A stretch of DNA of 20,164 nucleotides from assembly GCA_937967805.1 (NCBI GenBank), contig CALBTC010000401.1, positions 1 to 20,164 of the forward strand. The letters run 5' to 3'. Positions 13,023 to 20,164 of the stretch are shown in pieces. The notes under the pieces are model-generated. The model ran no database searches, was not told where the DNA came from, and saw only the letters and a list, made by a program, of their open reading frames with translations. This DNA is from an uncultured Anaerolineaceae bacterium. GTDB lineage: Bacteria; Chloroflexota; Anaerolineae; Promineifilales; Promineifilaceae. A program made the position numbers and the translations under genes. Positions within the stretch are counted from its first letter, which is position 1, and every line of letters starts with the position of its first letter.

Positions 13023-14816
13023 CTACCAATTGCTCTGCCAAATATCCGGTCTGAACCAGTCCGGCTGCAAAATGTAAGTGCAGCTTTCCAGCAAATTGGC
13101 TAACAAATCCACCGTTTTCTGGAGTTCTGGGTCAACAGGCCGGGTGTTCAAGATGTATCGGCTGCCAACGATTATTAATTTTTTGCGCGGACGGGTGATC
13201 GCCACGTTGAGCCGTTCCGGCTGGAAGTAAAAATCGGCCACATGCGCGGCAAATGCTGCATTAGACGTTGTCAGCGAAACAATTACCAGATCACGCTCTT
13301 GCCCCTGCATTCGCTCGACGGTATCCACAACGATTTTTTGGCGAACGGCCGTTTCCGGCACAAACTTCCGCAGCAAATTCCGAATCAGCCGTCCCTGGGC
13401 GCGGTAGGGCGTCACCACCCCAATCTCTTCTGCCGGAAAATCACAAGCCAGCAGCGTGGTGATTAAATCGACAACCGCATTTGCCTCCCGCTGACTATAA
13501 ACAGAATTGTTATGGTGTGCCAAATCCCAAAACACCTTGGGCTCATCTGGGTCCAGAACATCTTCTAGGCGATCCGGCGGGAAGGCCAATTCAATTCGCC
13601 GCTGTGCCGCTGCCGGAACCGACACCAGCAATCCATCATAAAATTGTTGGCTCGGCCATTCGGTTAGCTCCGCATTCAGCCGGTAACTTTCCGTAAGCAT
13701 CTTATCAAAATTTTTGCCAGACAAAAGACCAAAAACAGAATTCTTAAACGCACCGCCCGTTAAACGCGTCGTGAGGACCGGGGGAAGCTGCTTGTCATCC
13801 CCAAAAAAGATATATTTTTGCCCGGCCAACATGCCCATCACTGCCAGCGGCAGCGTGATCTGGCTGGCTTCATCAAAAATCACCGTGTCGAACGTTACGG
13901 AGCCAAGCCGCTGGGTGCGGGTGGCAAACGGAGTTGCGCCGACCACGTACCCACCCCTTTTCTCGGCCAGAGGCGAGACGTGGAACATTTCATAATTTTT
14001 TACCAATAAATCTCTGGCCTGGATGGGATGTCCTACCTTGATAGCATCGATTTGGGGATCCTGCTTGTACAGGGCATTCAGGGCATTGTTGATAGCCCGA
14101 TGCGTGAAGGAGCAAATGAGCACCCGCTCACCATCGCTAACCAGCGCACGGGCCAGCGTGGCCAGGACGCGCGTTTTCCCCGTCCCTGGTGGTCCCTGAA
14201 CCAAAAAAGCCAGGTCGGTTGCATACGAATTCGCCAGCGCTTCGCCTTGATTCCAATTCAGCTCCAGGGTCTCGGCAATGTCCAGCCCCCGTTCATAAAA
14301 GCCGGGATCGATCTCTGGTTTTAGCTTCCCCATGAGCAGCGGCAAGATTTGCTGCCGGCCAACCTCAGAATCACCCGCTTCAGCCAATGCGCTGGTAATG
14401 TAGCTGCTCAAATCAATGAAACCGATATCCAGCGTCCACCCTTTTCTGGCTTCGAATAGTTTGTCCCACGCCACCGGGCCCTCACAAGAGATAATAAGCT
14501 CAGTTTCTTCATCCTCAACCAGGGTGACCATCAAATTGTCGTGAGCAAACGGGTTGTTGCGGCTCAGGCAGAGAATGTCTCCTTCACGAAAGCGGGAGAT
14601 GTTTCGCGAACAAGTTAGTTCAACAAGATCATCTTTGCGAATCTCTTGGAGGCAGACGTTTTCGATGGCAAAGCCTTCGGCCACACGGGTGGCAAGCGGT
14701 TTTTCCCACTGCGTATAGACTTGCTTGCGTTGGGCGTTCGTTTCCGTGATGACCAGATCGCGCAAACCGTTTAGAAAGTTTGCCATTTCCCGTTGTGCAG
14801 AATCGTTTAGCGACAT
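13023..14816 (-). CDS. UPF1/DNA2-like superfamily 1B helicase
   Basis: The product has 597 residues from the ATG at 14816; its ribosome binding site is weak. The N-terminal ~190 residues contain a beta-rich region (55-112) like the 1B domain of UPF1/IGHMBP2 relatives. All motor motifs are present: Q-motif-like W-N-Q (188-190), G-P-P-G-T-G-K-T (208-215), S-F-T-H-R-A-I-N-N (236-244), D-E-A-S-Q (315-319), G-D-D-K-Q-L-P-P (339-346), E-S-Y-R-L-N (376-381), motif V with V-D-T-V-E-R-M-Q-G-Q-E (497-507) and motif VI L-N-V-A-I-T-R-P-R-K-K-L (536-547). Such helicases move 5' to 3' on DNA or RNA. No nuclease domain is fused, unlike Dna2. The UvrD-like gene follows after 4 nt, implying a pair of opposite-polarity motors working together. 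Function could be repair, RNA-DNA handling or defence. Confidence 0.88.
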   Translation of the reverse strand: MSLNDSAQREMANFLNGLRDLVITETNAQRKQVYTQWEKPLATRVAEGFAIENVCLQEIRKDDLVELTCSRNISRFREGDILCLSRNNPFAHDNLMVTLVEDEETELIISCEGPVAWDKLFEARKGWTLDIGFIDLSSYITSALAEAGDSEVGRQQILPLLMGKLKPEIDPGFYERGLDIAETLELNWNQGEALANSYATDLAFLVQGPPGTGKTRVLATLARALVSDGERVLICSFTHRAINNALNALYKQDPQIDAIKVGHPIQARDLLVKNYEMFHVSPLAEKRGGYVVGATPFATRTQRLGSVTFDTVIFDEASQITLPLAVMGMLAGQKYIFFGDDKQLPPVLTTRLTGGAFKNSVFGLLSGKNFDKMLTESYRLNAELTEWPSQQFYDGLLVSVPAAAQRRIELAFPPDRLEDVLDPDEPKVFWDLAHHNNSVYSQREANAVVDLITTLLACDFPAEEIGVVTPYRAQGRLIRNLLRKFVPETAVRQKIVVDTVERMQGQERDLVIVSLTTSNAAFAAHVADFYFQPERLNVAITRPRKKLIIVGSRYILNTRPVDPELQKTVDLLANLLESCTYILQPDWFRPDIWQSNW

Positions 14817-14838
14817 GGATCAAAATTTAGCAGAAGAC

Positions 14839-15996
14839 CTAATAATTTTGCAATAGCGCCACATGGCCTCGCAGGCTCTCCAGCATTTTGGGGATGGAAA
14901 TGTATTCGTCCACCACATGGGCCTGGCTTTCTTCGCTGGCGGCATAGCCAATCATGGTGAGATTGTAGGGGACGAAGTGACGGCCGTCCGTAGCAAACTG
15001 GTAACTGCTCAACTCGGCTTCCCGGCCCATGCCCTGGCCGATGAGCGTCTGGGCACGCTGCACTTTTTCATTCGTAGGCGGGGTGTAGAAGCCGTAAATA
15101 ATCTCCTCGGAGTCGGGATACGGGGTAGGCGTGCTGCACAGGCCGTCTTCCAGCACGACGGGCTGGTCACCCGCCACGCGCTGCACAAAGGCGCGCAAAC
15201 TTTTATGGCTCTCGCTGGCGGTGCGGAAATCGAGGCAAACGCGCGTCCAGGCGGGCGTCACGTTTGTGCTCTTGGTGTCCACCTCAATAATGGTGGGCGA
15301 AACGGTGGTTGGCCCCAGCAGCTCGTGGGCCGACAGCTCACTTTTGGCCGCCTGCAACTCCTGGATAAATTTGGCCATCGGATAGTTGGGATTCACCCCC
15401 TTCTCCGGCACGCTGGCATGGACGGAACGGCCGTTAAACTGCACCCACATCTGGGCAATGCCGCGATGGCCCAGGGCAATCTTGTTGTCCGATGGCTCAC
15501 CCAACACCACCAGGTCCACGGCATAATCCAGATTTTCTACCCAATGAATTGCCCCCGCGCCACCAATTTCTTCTTGCACCACAGCGCTGAAAACCACGTC
15601 CCGCCGGGGACGAACGCCGGCGCGCAGCAGCGCCGCCATGCTGTACACCTGCACCGCCAGCGGCCCCTTGATGTCGCAGGCGCCCCGGCCCACAATGCGA
15701 TCCTCGACAATCGTGCCGCTGTACGGCGGCACGGACCATAGGCTGGGTTCGCCCGGATCGACATGATCCATGTGCGTGTTCAAAACGAGCGCTCCCAAGG
15801 ATGGATCGGTGCCGCGGATACGGCCGTTCACGTTGCCAATCTCATCAAGCCACACCTGGTCAAAATGGAGCTGCTGCAATTCAGCCACAATTAGTTCCGC
15901 CAACTGCGCTTCTTCAAACGGCATACTCGGCGTTTGAATCAACCGCTGCGTAAAATTAACACAATCTTGTAATAAGACGTCCCAATCGAGGTTCAT
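14839..15996 (-). CDS. M20-family metallopeptidase (ArgE/DapE/YgeY-like)
   Basis: The product has 385 residues. The ATG at 15996 is chosen because AAGGAAAG lies about 8 nt upstream; the frame remains open to 16062 without a site. M20 enzymes are dizinc amidohydrolases that cleave acyl-amino acids or short peptides. Visible ligands are His75 and catalytic Asp77 in T-H-M-D-H-V-D, bridging Asp108 in G-A-C-D-I-K-G-P, catalytic Glu142 and Glu143 in Q-E-E-I-G-G, Glu167 in G-E-P-S-D, and His360 in A-H-V-V-D-E. The dimerisation domain runs about 178-290 (G-H-R-G-I, S-V-H-A-S-V-P-E-K-G). The V-D-E-Y-I-S-I end and the G-E-P-S-D site recall YgeY/DapE-like peptidases, but the substrate cannot be fixed. 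It follows the YdcF-like gene after 72 nt containing a repeat. The helicase gene follows after 22 nt. Confidence 0.9.
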   Translation of the reverse strand: MNLDWDVLLQDCVNFTQRLIQTPSMPFEEAQLAELIVAELQQLHFDQVWLDEIGNVNGRIRGTDPSLGALVLNTHMDHVDPGEPSLWSVPPYSGTIVEDRIVGRGACDIKGPLAVQVYSMAALLRAGVRPRRDVVFSAVVQEEIGGAGAIHWVENLDYAVDLVVLGEPSDNKIALGHRGIAQMWVQFNGRSVHASVPEKGVNPNYPMAKFIQELQAAKSELSAHELLGPTTVSPTIIEVDTKSTNVTPAWTRVCLDFRTASESHKSLRAFVQRVAGDQPVVLEDGLCSTPTPYPDSEEIIYGFYTPPTNEKVQRAQTLIGQGMGREAELSSYQFATDGRHFVPYNLTMIGYAASEESQAHVVDEYISIPKMLESLRGHVALLQNY

Positions 15997-16018
15997 TGTT
16001 CTTTCCTTAGTGAATGGC

Positions 16019-16074
16019 GGCTGGTTGCTGGTGGCTGGTAGCCGGTGAAGGAAACTAGCCACTAACCACTAACC
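16019..16074. repeat. Imperfect inverted repeat between the YdcF-like and M20 genes
   Basis: A GGTTGCTGGTGGCTGG-type arm (16019-16041) is followed by the CTAGCCACTAACCACTAACC arm (16055-16074), which is its imperfect reverse complement. It nearly fills the gap between the two genes and covers the YdcF-like stop. It looks like a dispersed intergenic repeat that folds as a hairpin in the mRNA. Confidence 0.45.
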
Positions 16075-16674
16075 TAAATTCAACAAATAAACCGAATACG
16101 CCACTACTTCGCGCACGTAGGAATAGGTGCGGGTCACGCTGTTGATCCAACGGATGGTGCGCGTGGGCGAACTGTACGCTTCCATCTGCAAATCGCCGGC
16201 CACCGCCAGCGCCCGCCGCATGTGGTTGGGCGTGCTGACAATGAGGAAGGTCTCCAGCCCATTTTGCTGCGCCACAATTTGCGCGTTGCGCAAATTTTCG
16301 TAGGTGGAAGTAGAGGTCGTTTCCAGCAGGATATGCGCCGGGTCGACGCCGCGGGCAACAGCGTAACTGCGCCCTACTTCGGCTTCGGCCAGCTCGTCCC
16401 GGTTGCCCACGCCGCCGGTGAAAATAAGCGTCTCGACCACGCCGGTGTGGTAAAGCTGGATGCCGTGGTTGAGCCGCTCGCGGAACACCGGCGACGGCCG
16501 ATCGCCCCACACCGCCGCGCCCAGCACAATGGCCGCATCCGCCGGGTGCGTTTCGTCCTTCAGCGAAAACAAAAACACGGTAACGGCCGCATACCAGCCC
16601 AGCAAAATGGTCAAGGTAATGATGCCTGTGACCAATCGAGCCAGGAGACGCACGGCCGCACGCAAAAATCTCAT
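16069..16674 (-). CDS. DUF218/YdcF-SanA-like membrane-anchored protein
   Basis: The product has 201 residues from the ATG at 16674 (an in-frame TTG at 16686 is less likely). Residues 5-36 hold a basic start and a single membrane helix (L-V-T-G-I-I-T-L-T-I-L-L-G-W), so the domain should face outside the membrane. DUF218 motifs follow: A-A-I-V-L-G-A-A-V-W-G-D (47-58), F-R-E-R-L-N-H-G (64-71), I-F-T-G-G-V (84-89), E-A-E-V-G (97-101), E-T-T-S-T-S-T-Y-E-N-L (118-128) and S-T-P-N-H-M-R-R (147-154). E. coli relatives (SanA, ElyC, YdcF) act in envelope integrity and peptidoglycan-linked functions; the chemistry is not settled. It lies 16 nt after the six-span membrane protein gene, within a colinear operon. 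Confidence 0.85.
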   Translation of the reverse strand: MRFLRAAVRLLARLVTGIITLTILLGWYAAVTVFLFSLKDETHPADAAIVLGAAVWGDRPSPVFRERLNHGIQLYHTGVVETLIFTGGVGNRDELAEAEVGRSYAVARGVDPAHILLETTSTSTYENLRNAQIVAQQNGLETFLIVSTPNHMRRALAVAGDLQMEAYSSPTRTIRWINSVTRTYSYVREVVAYSVYLLNLG

Positions 16675-16690
16675 CAAATTACCCAATTAC

Positions 16691-17401
16691 TCAATGACTA
16701 ACCCGTGCTTCCGCCAGCTCCCGCTGCCAAAACCAGCGCGCCAGCCACAAACTCCAAACGGGAATCAACAAAATAATCAACCCGCCGATGCCCGTCTCGC
16801 CAATGGTATAGACCAACGGCGGCGGCACGAGCATTTCAACGATTGCCAGCAAAAAGAGAGCAATGCCCGTCGCCAGCGTAAACTGGCCCAGGCGCCGGGC
16901 ATCCACAATGAGTCTTCCCGCCAGCCAGATCAGCCACAGTCCCATAAAGGCAAAACTGATCGTCTTGAGGCCGGAATCCCGAATCGGTTCCATATACTCC
17001 CACATTTGGGCCACAAACAGCGGATTGCCCTGGGCATAGCGGGCCACGACTGGCGTGCCAAGCTGGTCAATCAGGCTGGCCACCAGGCCAAACACCGCAC
17101 CTACCGTGCCCAAAGTGGTGAAGGCGCGGGTTCGGCCGTCTACCTCTGCCACCCTCAGTTCGGCCAATAAGGGAACAAGAAAAACGGCCGCACACAACCC
17201 CACCGTCGTCCCGATATGGAAAATTTGCCAGGAGATGGCATTGTCTCGCACAAGGGCCAAAAAGAGATCGCCATCATCCCAAAAGCCCGGCGGCAGCTCC
17301 TGGATGATCGGATACCAGACGCCCAAATTCACGCCGATGGCTACCAACCAGCCCAGCCCCAACAATCCTGCTGCCAATGTACCCAATCGATTATAAGACA
17401 T
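16691..17401 (-). CDS. Six-span integral membrane protein, unknown function
   Basis: The product has 236 residues, and the ATG at 17401 has AAGGAAA about 7 nt upstream. Six hydrophobic segments are visible, near 5-28, 58-80, 93-115, 147-165, 173-192 and 203-224. The loops include G-F-W-D-D-G-D (39-45) and an acidic-basic turn E-V-D-G-R-T-R (86-92). The layout recalls DUF4386-type membrane proteins, but no specific motif confirms this, so I leave the family open. No catalytic residues, Cys clusters or nucleotide-binding motifs are seen. The alpha/beta hydrolase gene ends 11 nt upstream and the YdcF-like gene follows after 16 nt, so it is probably translated from the same mRNA. A role in the envelope is likely from its location only. 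Confidence 0.7.
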   Translation of the reverse strand: MSYNRLGTLAAGLLGLGWLVAIGVNLGVWYPIIQELPPGFWDDGDLFLALVRDNAISWQIFHIGTTVGLCAAVFLVPLLAELRVAEVDGRTRAFTTLGTVGAVFGLVASLIDQLGTPVVARYAQGNPLFVAQMWEYMEPIRDSGLKTISFAFMGLWLIWLAGRLIVDARRLGQFTLATGIALFLLAIVEMLVPPPLVYTIGETGIGGLIILLIPVWSLWLARWFWQRELAEARVSH

Positions 17402-17412
17402 GGTTCGTTTCC

Positions 17413-18336
17413 TTATTGCAAGTGCTCTGCCAGAAAAGCACGCATCTGTGTGGTGAATGTGCCCGGATCGGCCGTAAAAATGTTTAGGTGGCCCGCGCCA
17501 GGAACCGTGTACAGCACTTTCGGCTCATTGGCGGCGGCAAAAATCGCGCGCCCCTGTTCCGTGGGGACCAGCCGATCCTGCTCGCCGTGGATGAGCAAAA
17601 GCGGCACGCCTAAACCCGCTACCGTGTCGGCTACAAGCGTTTCCTCCAACGGTTCCACAGTGGCCGAATTCATGCGGTTAAACACGTAGGGAGCCAAAAA
17701 TCCGGGCGCGCGGGCAATGCTGGGCAAAATGTTCGGCATATTTTCCGCAAAGCTGCTGTAGGTGCTTTCCAACACCAGCACCGCCAAATCAGGCAGCTGC
17801 GCCGCCGCCAGGGCCACGGCCGCTCCACCCATAGACTTGCCCACCAGACCTATCCGGTCGGGATCAACTTCCGGGCGAGAGAGCAGGTAGTTGTAGGCGG
17901 CCATTACGTCTCTGGCTTCGGCCGGTCCCCAGGTGGTGATGGCCTCACCGCTTTGGCCATGATTGCGCATGTCCAGCAGCAGGGCACCATAGCCCACTTC
18001 GTGCATGGCCGCCGCCTGCTCCAGCAGCGCCCCGCGATTGCCGCCAAAGCCGTGGACGTAAATCAGGGACGCCCCGCCTGCTGCCTCTGTAGGGGGAATG
18101 TACCAGGCAGCCAGTTCAATATCGTCTACCGGAATACGGACATCTTCGGCCCCCAGGCCAAAGTCGGCTGGGGTTTGGCTCGGTTGGGTGCGCCGGGGAA
18201 ACAGCAGCGCATCGGCGCTTTGCCCCACCCAACGATTGCCAAAGAAAACGGCCGTTCCCACCCCCACCACCAATAAACCAACCAGCACCCAGCCAACGGT
18301 ACCCATACAACCTCGCTTATTTTTACGATGACGCAT
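17413..18336 (-). CDS. Membrane-anchored alpha/beta hydrolase
   Basis: The product has 307 residues. The ATG at 18336 has AGGAG about 8 nt upstream; the codon just before it is TTG and not needed. A basic start (R-H-R-K-N-K-R) and one hydrophobic helix (about 13-33) anchor it, so the enzyme domain probably lies outside the cytoplasm. The alpha/beta-hydrolase signature is complete: oxyanion segment H-G-F-G-G-N (95-100), nucleophile Ser168 in G-K-S-M-G-G, acid Asp254 in G-E-Q-D-R-L-V-P and His283 in G-A-G-H-L-N. This arrangement is typical of esterase/peptidase-like hydrolases of the BAAT/YqiA-like or dienelactone-like kind; the substrate is unknown. Its start overlaps the end of the upstream M20 peptidase gene by 14 nt, indicating coupled translation. 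Confidence 0.87.
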   Translation of the reverse strand: MRHRKNKRGCMGTVGWVLVGLLVVGVGTAVFFGNRWVGQSADALLFPRRTQPSQTPADFGLGAEDVRIPVDDIELAAWYIPPTEAAGGASLIYVHGFGGNRGALLEQAAAMHEVGYGALLLDMRNHGQSGEAITTWGPAEARDVMAAYNYLLSRPEVDPDRIGLVGKSMGGAAVALAAAQLPDLAVLVLESTYSSFAENMPNILPSIARAPGFLAPYVFNRMNSATVEPLEETLVADTVAGLGVPLLLIHGEQDRLVPTEQGRAIFAAANEPKVLYTVPGAGHLNIFTADPGTFTTQMRAFLAEHLQ

Positions 18337-19576
18337 CAAATGCTCCTATTAAACTTAATACAGCCATCGTATTTAATGTGGCTTTCGGCACAAATGAACT
18401 GACCAGCACAAATTCCTGGTCTTTGCTGCCGTCCTCGCTGCGCTCTGAACAGTGGGCATTGCCTCCCGACGGCCCCAGCCCGTCCAGCGAGGGAATACGC
18501 TGCCAAAAATGATTGCCGTCACTCAAGCCGCCGCGCTCCTCCGGCAGCACGGTGAAGCCCAGTTCAGCCCCGGTCTCGCGCCAAATCTCAAACAGGCGGT
18601 CGGTGGCCTTGTTGCGCGCCCAGGGCGGCGTTTTACGATACAGGTTCACGTCTACCGTGCAGGCAAAACCGTCTGCCGAGCTCACCACATCCGCCTCACC
18701 ATCCAGCGCCAAAATCTTATTGATTGTTTCTTCATACACTTCCGGCCGAAAGGTGCGCATCTCCAGCCACGACTCTGCTTCGTGCGGCACGCGATTGGTC
18801 ACCACGCCACCGCGCATCGTACCCACGTTCACCGTCACATCCCGACTGTAATCGGTCAGTGCCGCCAGCTTCAATATGGTGTGGGCCATCTGCACCACAG
18901 CGTTGGCGCCGTTGGGATGAAAGCTGCCGGCATGTGAAGAGCGACCTTCCGTTTTTACCTGGAAGACGGCCATCCCTTTGCGGGCCACCACCACCTGGTA
19001 CGTATCGTCTACCTTGCTGCCGCCCTCAAATATGAGGCAGGCCAGCGTATCTGGCCCTTCCAGCCGGTCGATGCACAATTGGCCAAAATCTTCGGCTTCG
19101 GCTTCTTCAGCGGCGTCGATGAGAATGACCCAGTTGATTGCTTCGTACTGTTCCGGGGCATGGGTGCTAAGCGCATCCAGCATCATGTAGATGAGCACGG
19201 TGCCGCCTTTGATGTCTACCGTGCCGGGACCGTAGATGCGGTCGCCTTCTTCACGCCAGTGAAAGTTGTTGCGCGCCTCTTCTTCGGCGGGGAAAACGGT
19301 GTCCAGGTGGGAGACGAGGCCGATGGTTTTGTTAGTACGGCCGTTTCGCGTCAGCACCAAATGTTTTCCGTAATTCGGCATAGCTGACTGGACAAACTCG
19401 GCTTTAAAACCGAGTTGGGCAAACAGCGCAGCCGTCACCTGGCCCAGCGCGTTTACCCCGGCTGCATGGGCGGTGAAGCTGTTGATTTCTACCATCTGCC
19501 GCAGCATTTCCAAATAGTCAGGTAAATTTTGGGTAAAATGCTCCGGCAAAATTGAAGCAAATGTTGTACGGTTCAT
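18323..19576 (-). CDS. M20-family metallopeptidase (CPG2-like glutamate carboxypeptidase group)
   Basis: The product has 417 residues from the ATG at 19576, with AAGGAAGG 5 nt upstream. Visible metal and catalytic residues are His90 and Asp92 in S-H-L-D-T-V-F-P, Asp121 in T-V-D-I-K-G-G, the acidic pair at Glu157-Glu158 in D-A-A-E-E-A-E, Glu184 in F-E-G-G and His375 in G-N-A-H-C-S. The usual D-E-E-x-G-S around the catalytic Glu is altered to A-E-E-A-E-A-E-D, and the last His motif carries a short insert (E-R-S-E-D-G-S-K), which may change substrate choice. CPG2-type enzymes remove C-terminal Glu or similar groups from peptides and folates. It is unlike the M20 enzyme at 14839-15996 in sequence, so the operon has two different M20 activities, not a recent duplication. 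It opens the coupled stretch that continues into the hydrolase gene. Confidence 0.88.
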   Translation of the reverse strand: MNRTTFASILPEHFTQNLPDYLEMLRQMVEINSFTAHAAGVNALGQVTAALFAQLGFKAEFVQSAMPNYGKHLVLTRNGRTNKTIGLVSHLDTVFPAEEEARNNFHWREEGDRIYGPGTVDIKGGTVLIYMMLDALSTHAPEQYEAINWVILIDAAEEAEAEDFGQLCIDRLEGPDTLACLIFEGGSKVDDTYQVVVARKGMAVFQVKTEGRSSHAGSFHPNGANAVVQMAHTILKLAALTDYSRDVTVNVGTMRGGVVTNRVPHEAESWLEMRTFRPEVYEETINKILALDGEADVVSSADGFACTVDVNLYRKTPPWARNKATDRLFEIWRETGAELGFTVLPEERGGLSDGNHFWQRIPSLDGLGPSGGNAHCSERSEDGSKDQEFVLVSSFVPKATLNTMAVLSLIGAFDASS

Positions 19577-19739
19577 GCGACCTTCCTTAACCGATTTTTA
19601 TAGAATTTCTATCTGTTTTTCTATCACGTTCGGGGGATTTAGGCGAATCTGTTTAGCGACAAACAAACAGCAGCTGAGACCCAGGTGGCCCAACTGCATT
19701 GTATTATCTTATGAGGAAGGAAACGGCCGTTTACTGTTA

Positions 19740-20138
19740 CTAGGCCTGTTTAGACTGGGACTGCAACCGGGGCCGGTCCAAAAAGTAGCCAAACAGCAGC
19801 GTTGCCAGCAGCGTGTAACCAACCGCCAACCAGGCTGTCACATCCCCGGAGCCATTCAGCTTATTGGCCAGGATGATGAGGAACGCGGCGCCGTGCGCCA
19901 CAAAATTGGCCAGCAAAATGATGTGCAGCTTCTCCAAATCCTCAATCTTGCGTACCAGCCAGTTTTGCAGCGCCAGCCCAAAAACGGCCGCGCCCAATAG
20001 CTGGCAGAAAAAAACATAATCCGGAGCATGGTAAATGCCCAGCATATTGTGCACCCACGTCATATCAAAAAAGCAGCCGACAGCTACAACCAGTAAAACC
20101 AGCGCATCGAAGATTAAAGCGTACTTGACCTTCATCAT
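19740..20138 (-). CDS. Small four-span membrane protein, unknown function
   Basis: The product has 132 residues from tandem ATG codons at 20138 and 20135. AGGAGG lies 3 nt from the first and 6 nt from the second, so the second start is better spaced; I report the longer form. Four hydrophobic helices are seen near 5-23, 41-62, 71-92 and 99-119, with a short hydrophilic tail (D-R-P-R-L-Q-S-Q-S). One Cys is in helix 1 and one in helix 2. Helix 2 and the region after it hold L-Q-N-W-L-V-R-K-I-E-D-L-E-K-L-H. This resembles several families of small membrane proteins without confident assignment. The M20 gene starts 163 nt downstream, with an octamer palindrome AAACGGCCGTTT at 19721-19732 in the gap, so it may not be in the same transcript. 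Confidence 0.65.
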   Translation of the reverse strand: MMKVKYALIFDALVLLVVAVGCFFDMTWVHNMLGIYHAPDYVFFCQLLGAAVFGLALQNWLVRKIEDLEKLHIILLANFVAHGAAFLIILANKLNGSGDVTAWLAVGYTLLATLLFGYFLDRPRLQSQSKQA

Positions 20139-20164
20139 TCGCCTCCTGCAAACCAGGCGGTTTG

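Larger units (their letters stand above)
218..19730. repeat. Dispersed palindromic octamer ACGGCCGT, 29 copies counted
   Basis: Copies begin at 218, 326, 506, 553, 852, 1149, 2021, 4012, 6803, 7157, 8042, 8435, 8897, 9626, 9709, 9748, 9946, 10374, 10802, 11310, 12048, 12575, 13345, 14980, 15427, 15820, 18248, 19337 and 19723. It is its own reverse complement, so strand does not matter. Most copies are inside genes and are read in more than one frame (for example Thr-Ala-Val or Asp/Asn-Gly-Arg). Chance would give about one or fewer in a window of this size. Only one copy lies between 2029 and 6802. Confidence 0.9.

Noticed and set aside
14863..15741. Plus-strand frame of 292 codons
   Set aside because: It is entirely antisense to the M20 peptidase, whose motifs are complete. 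A shadow of high-GC coding sequence.

Overview
The window looks like a piece of chromosome from a Chloroflexota-type bacterium (Anaerolineae-like). This assignment is inference. It rests on moderately high GC in most genes, a large SARP/BTAD-type regulator of a kind common in that phylum, and a heavily over-represented palindromic octamer, ACGGCCGT. I counted 29 copies by hand, where chance predicts about one or fewer. No rRNA, tRNA, CRISPR array, insertion sequence or clear rho-independent terminator was seen.

Layout. (1) Positions 1-1965, plus strand: the 3' part of an McrC-type restriction subunit, then a small sulfotransferase-family protein. (2) Positions 2081-7476, minus strand: an AT-richer cassette almost free of the octamer between 2029 and 6802. 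In transcription order it encodes a SARP/BTAD regulator, a Cys/Trp-rich protein of unknown function, a trypsin-fold serine protease with an unusual N-terminal domain, a DUF1360-like membrane protein, a small CCGQ-motif protein overlapping it, a free-standing copy of the protease's N-terminal domain, and a helix-hairpin-helix protein. This is the best candidate for an undescribed system. (3) Positions 7477-7935: a 459-nt divergent control region with a good sigma70-type promoter, GGTTAA repeats and a possible leader peptide. (4) Positions 7936-10782, plus strand: a P1B-4-type metal-transporting ATPase (SPC and HEGGT motifs), a 37-residue single-span membrane protein, and a VapB-type antitoxin with its own promoter but no VapC. 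(5) Positions 11045-20138, minus strand: eight colinear, closely spaced genes. In transcription order these are a small membrane protein, a CPG2-like M20 peptidase, a membrane-anchored alpha/beta hydrolase, a six-span membrane protein, a DUF218/YdcF-like protein, a second M20 peptidase, and two coupled superfamily 1 helicases (UPF1/DNA2-like, then UvrD/REP-like).

How the genes may work together. The two M20 peptidases and the hydrolase suggest peptide or amide catabolism and envelope housekeeping. The two helicases are separated by only 4 nt and probably act as a pair in DNA repair or defence. The protease cassette has no obvious metabolic role. Its catalytic triad is intact, none of its proteins shows a clear signal peptide, and the regulator lies upstream on the same strand, so a regulated intracellular proteolytic or sensing system is plausible but unproven.
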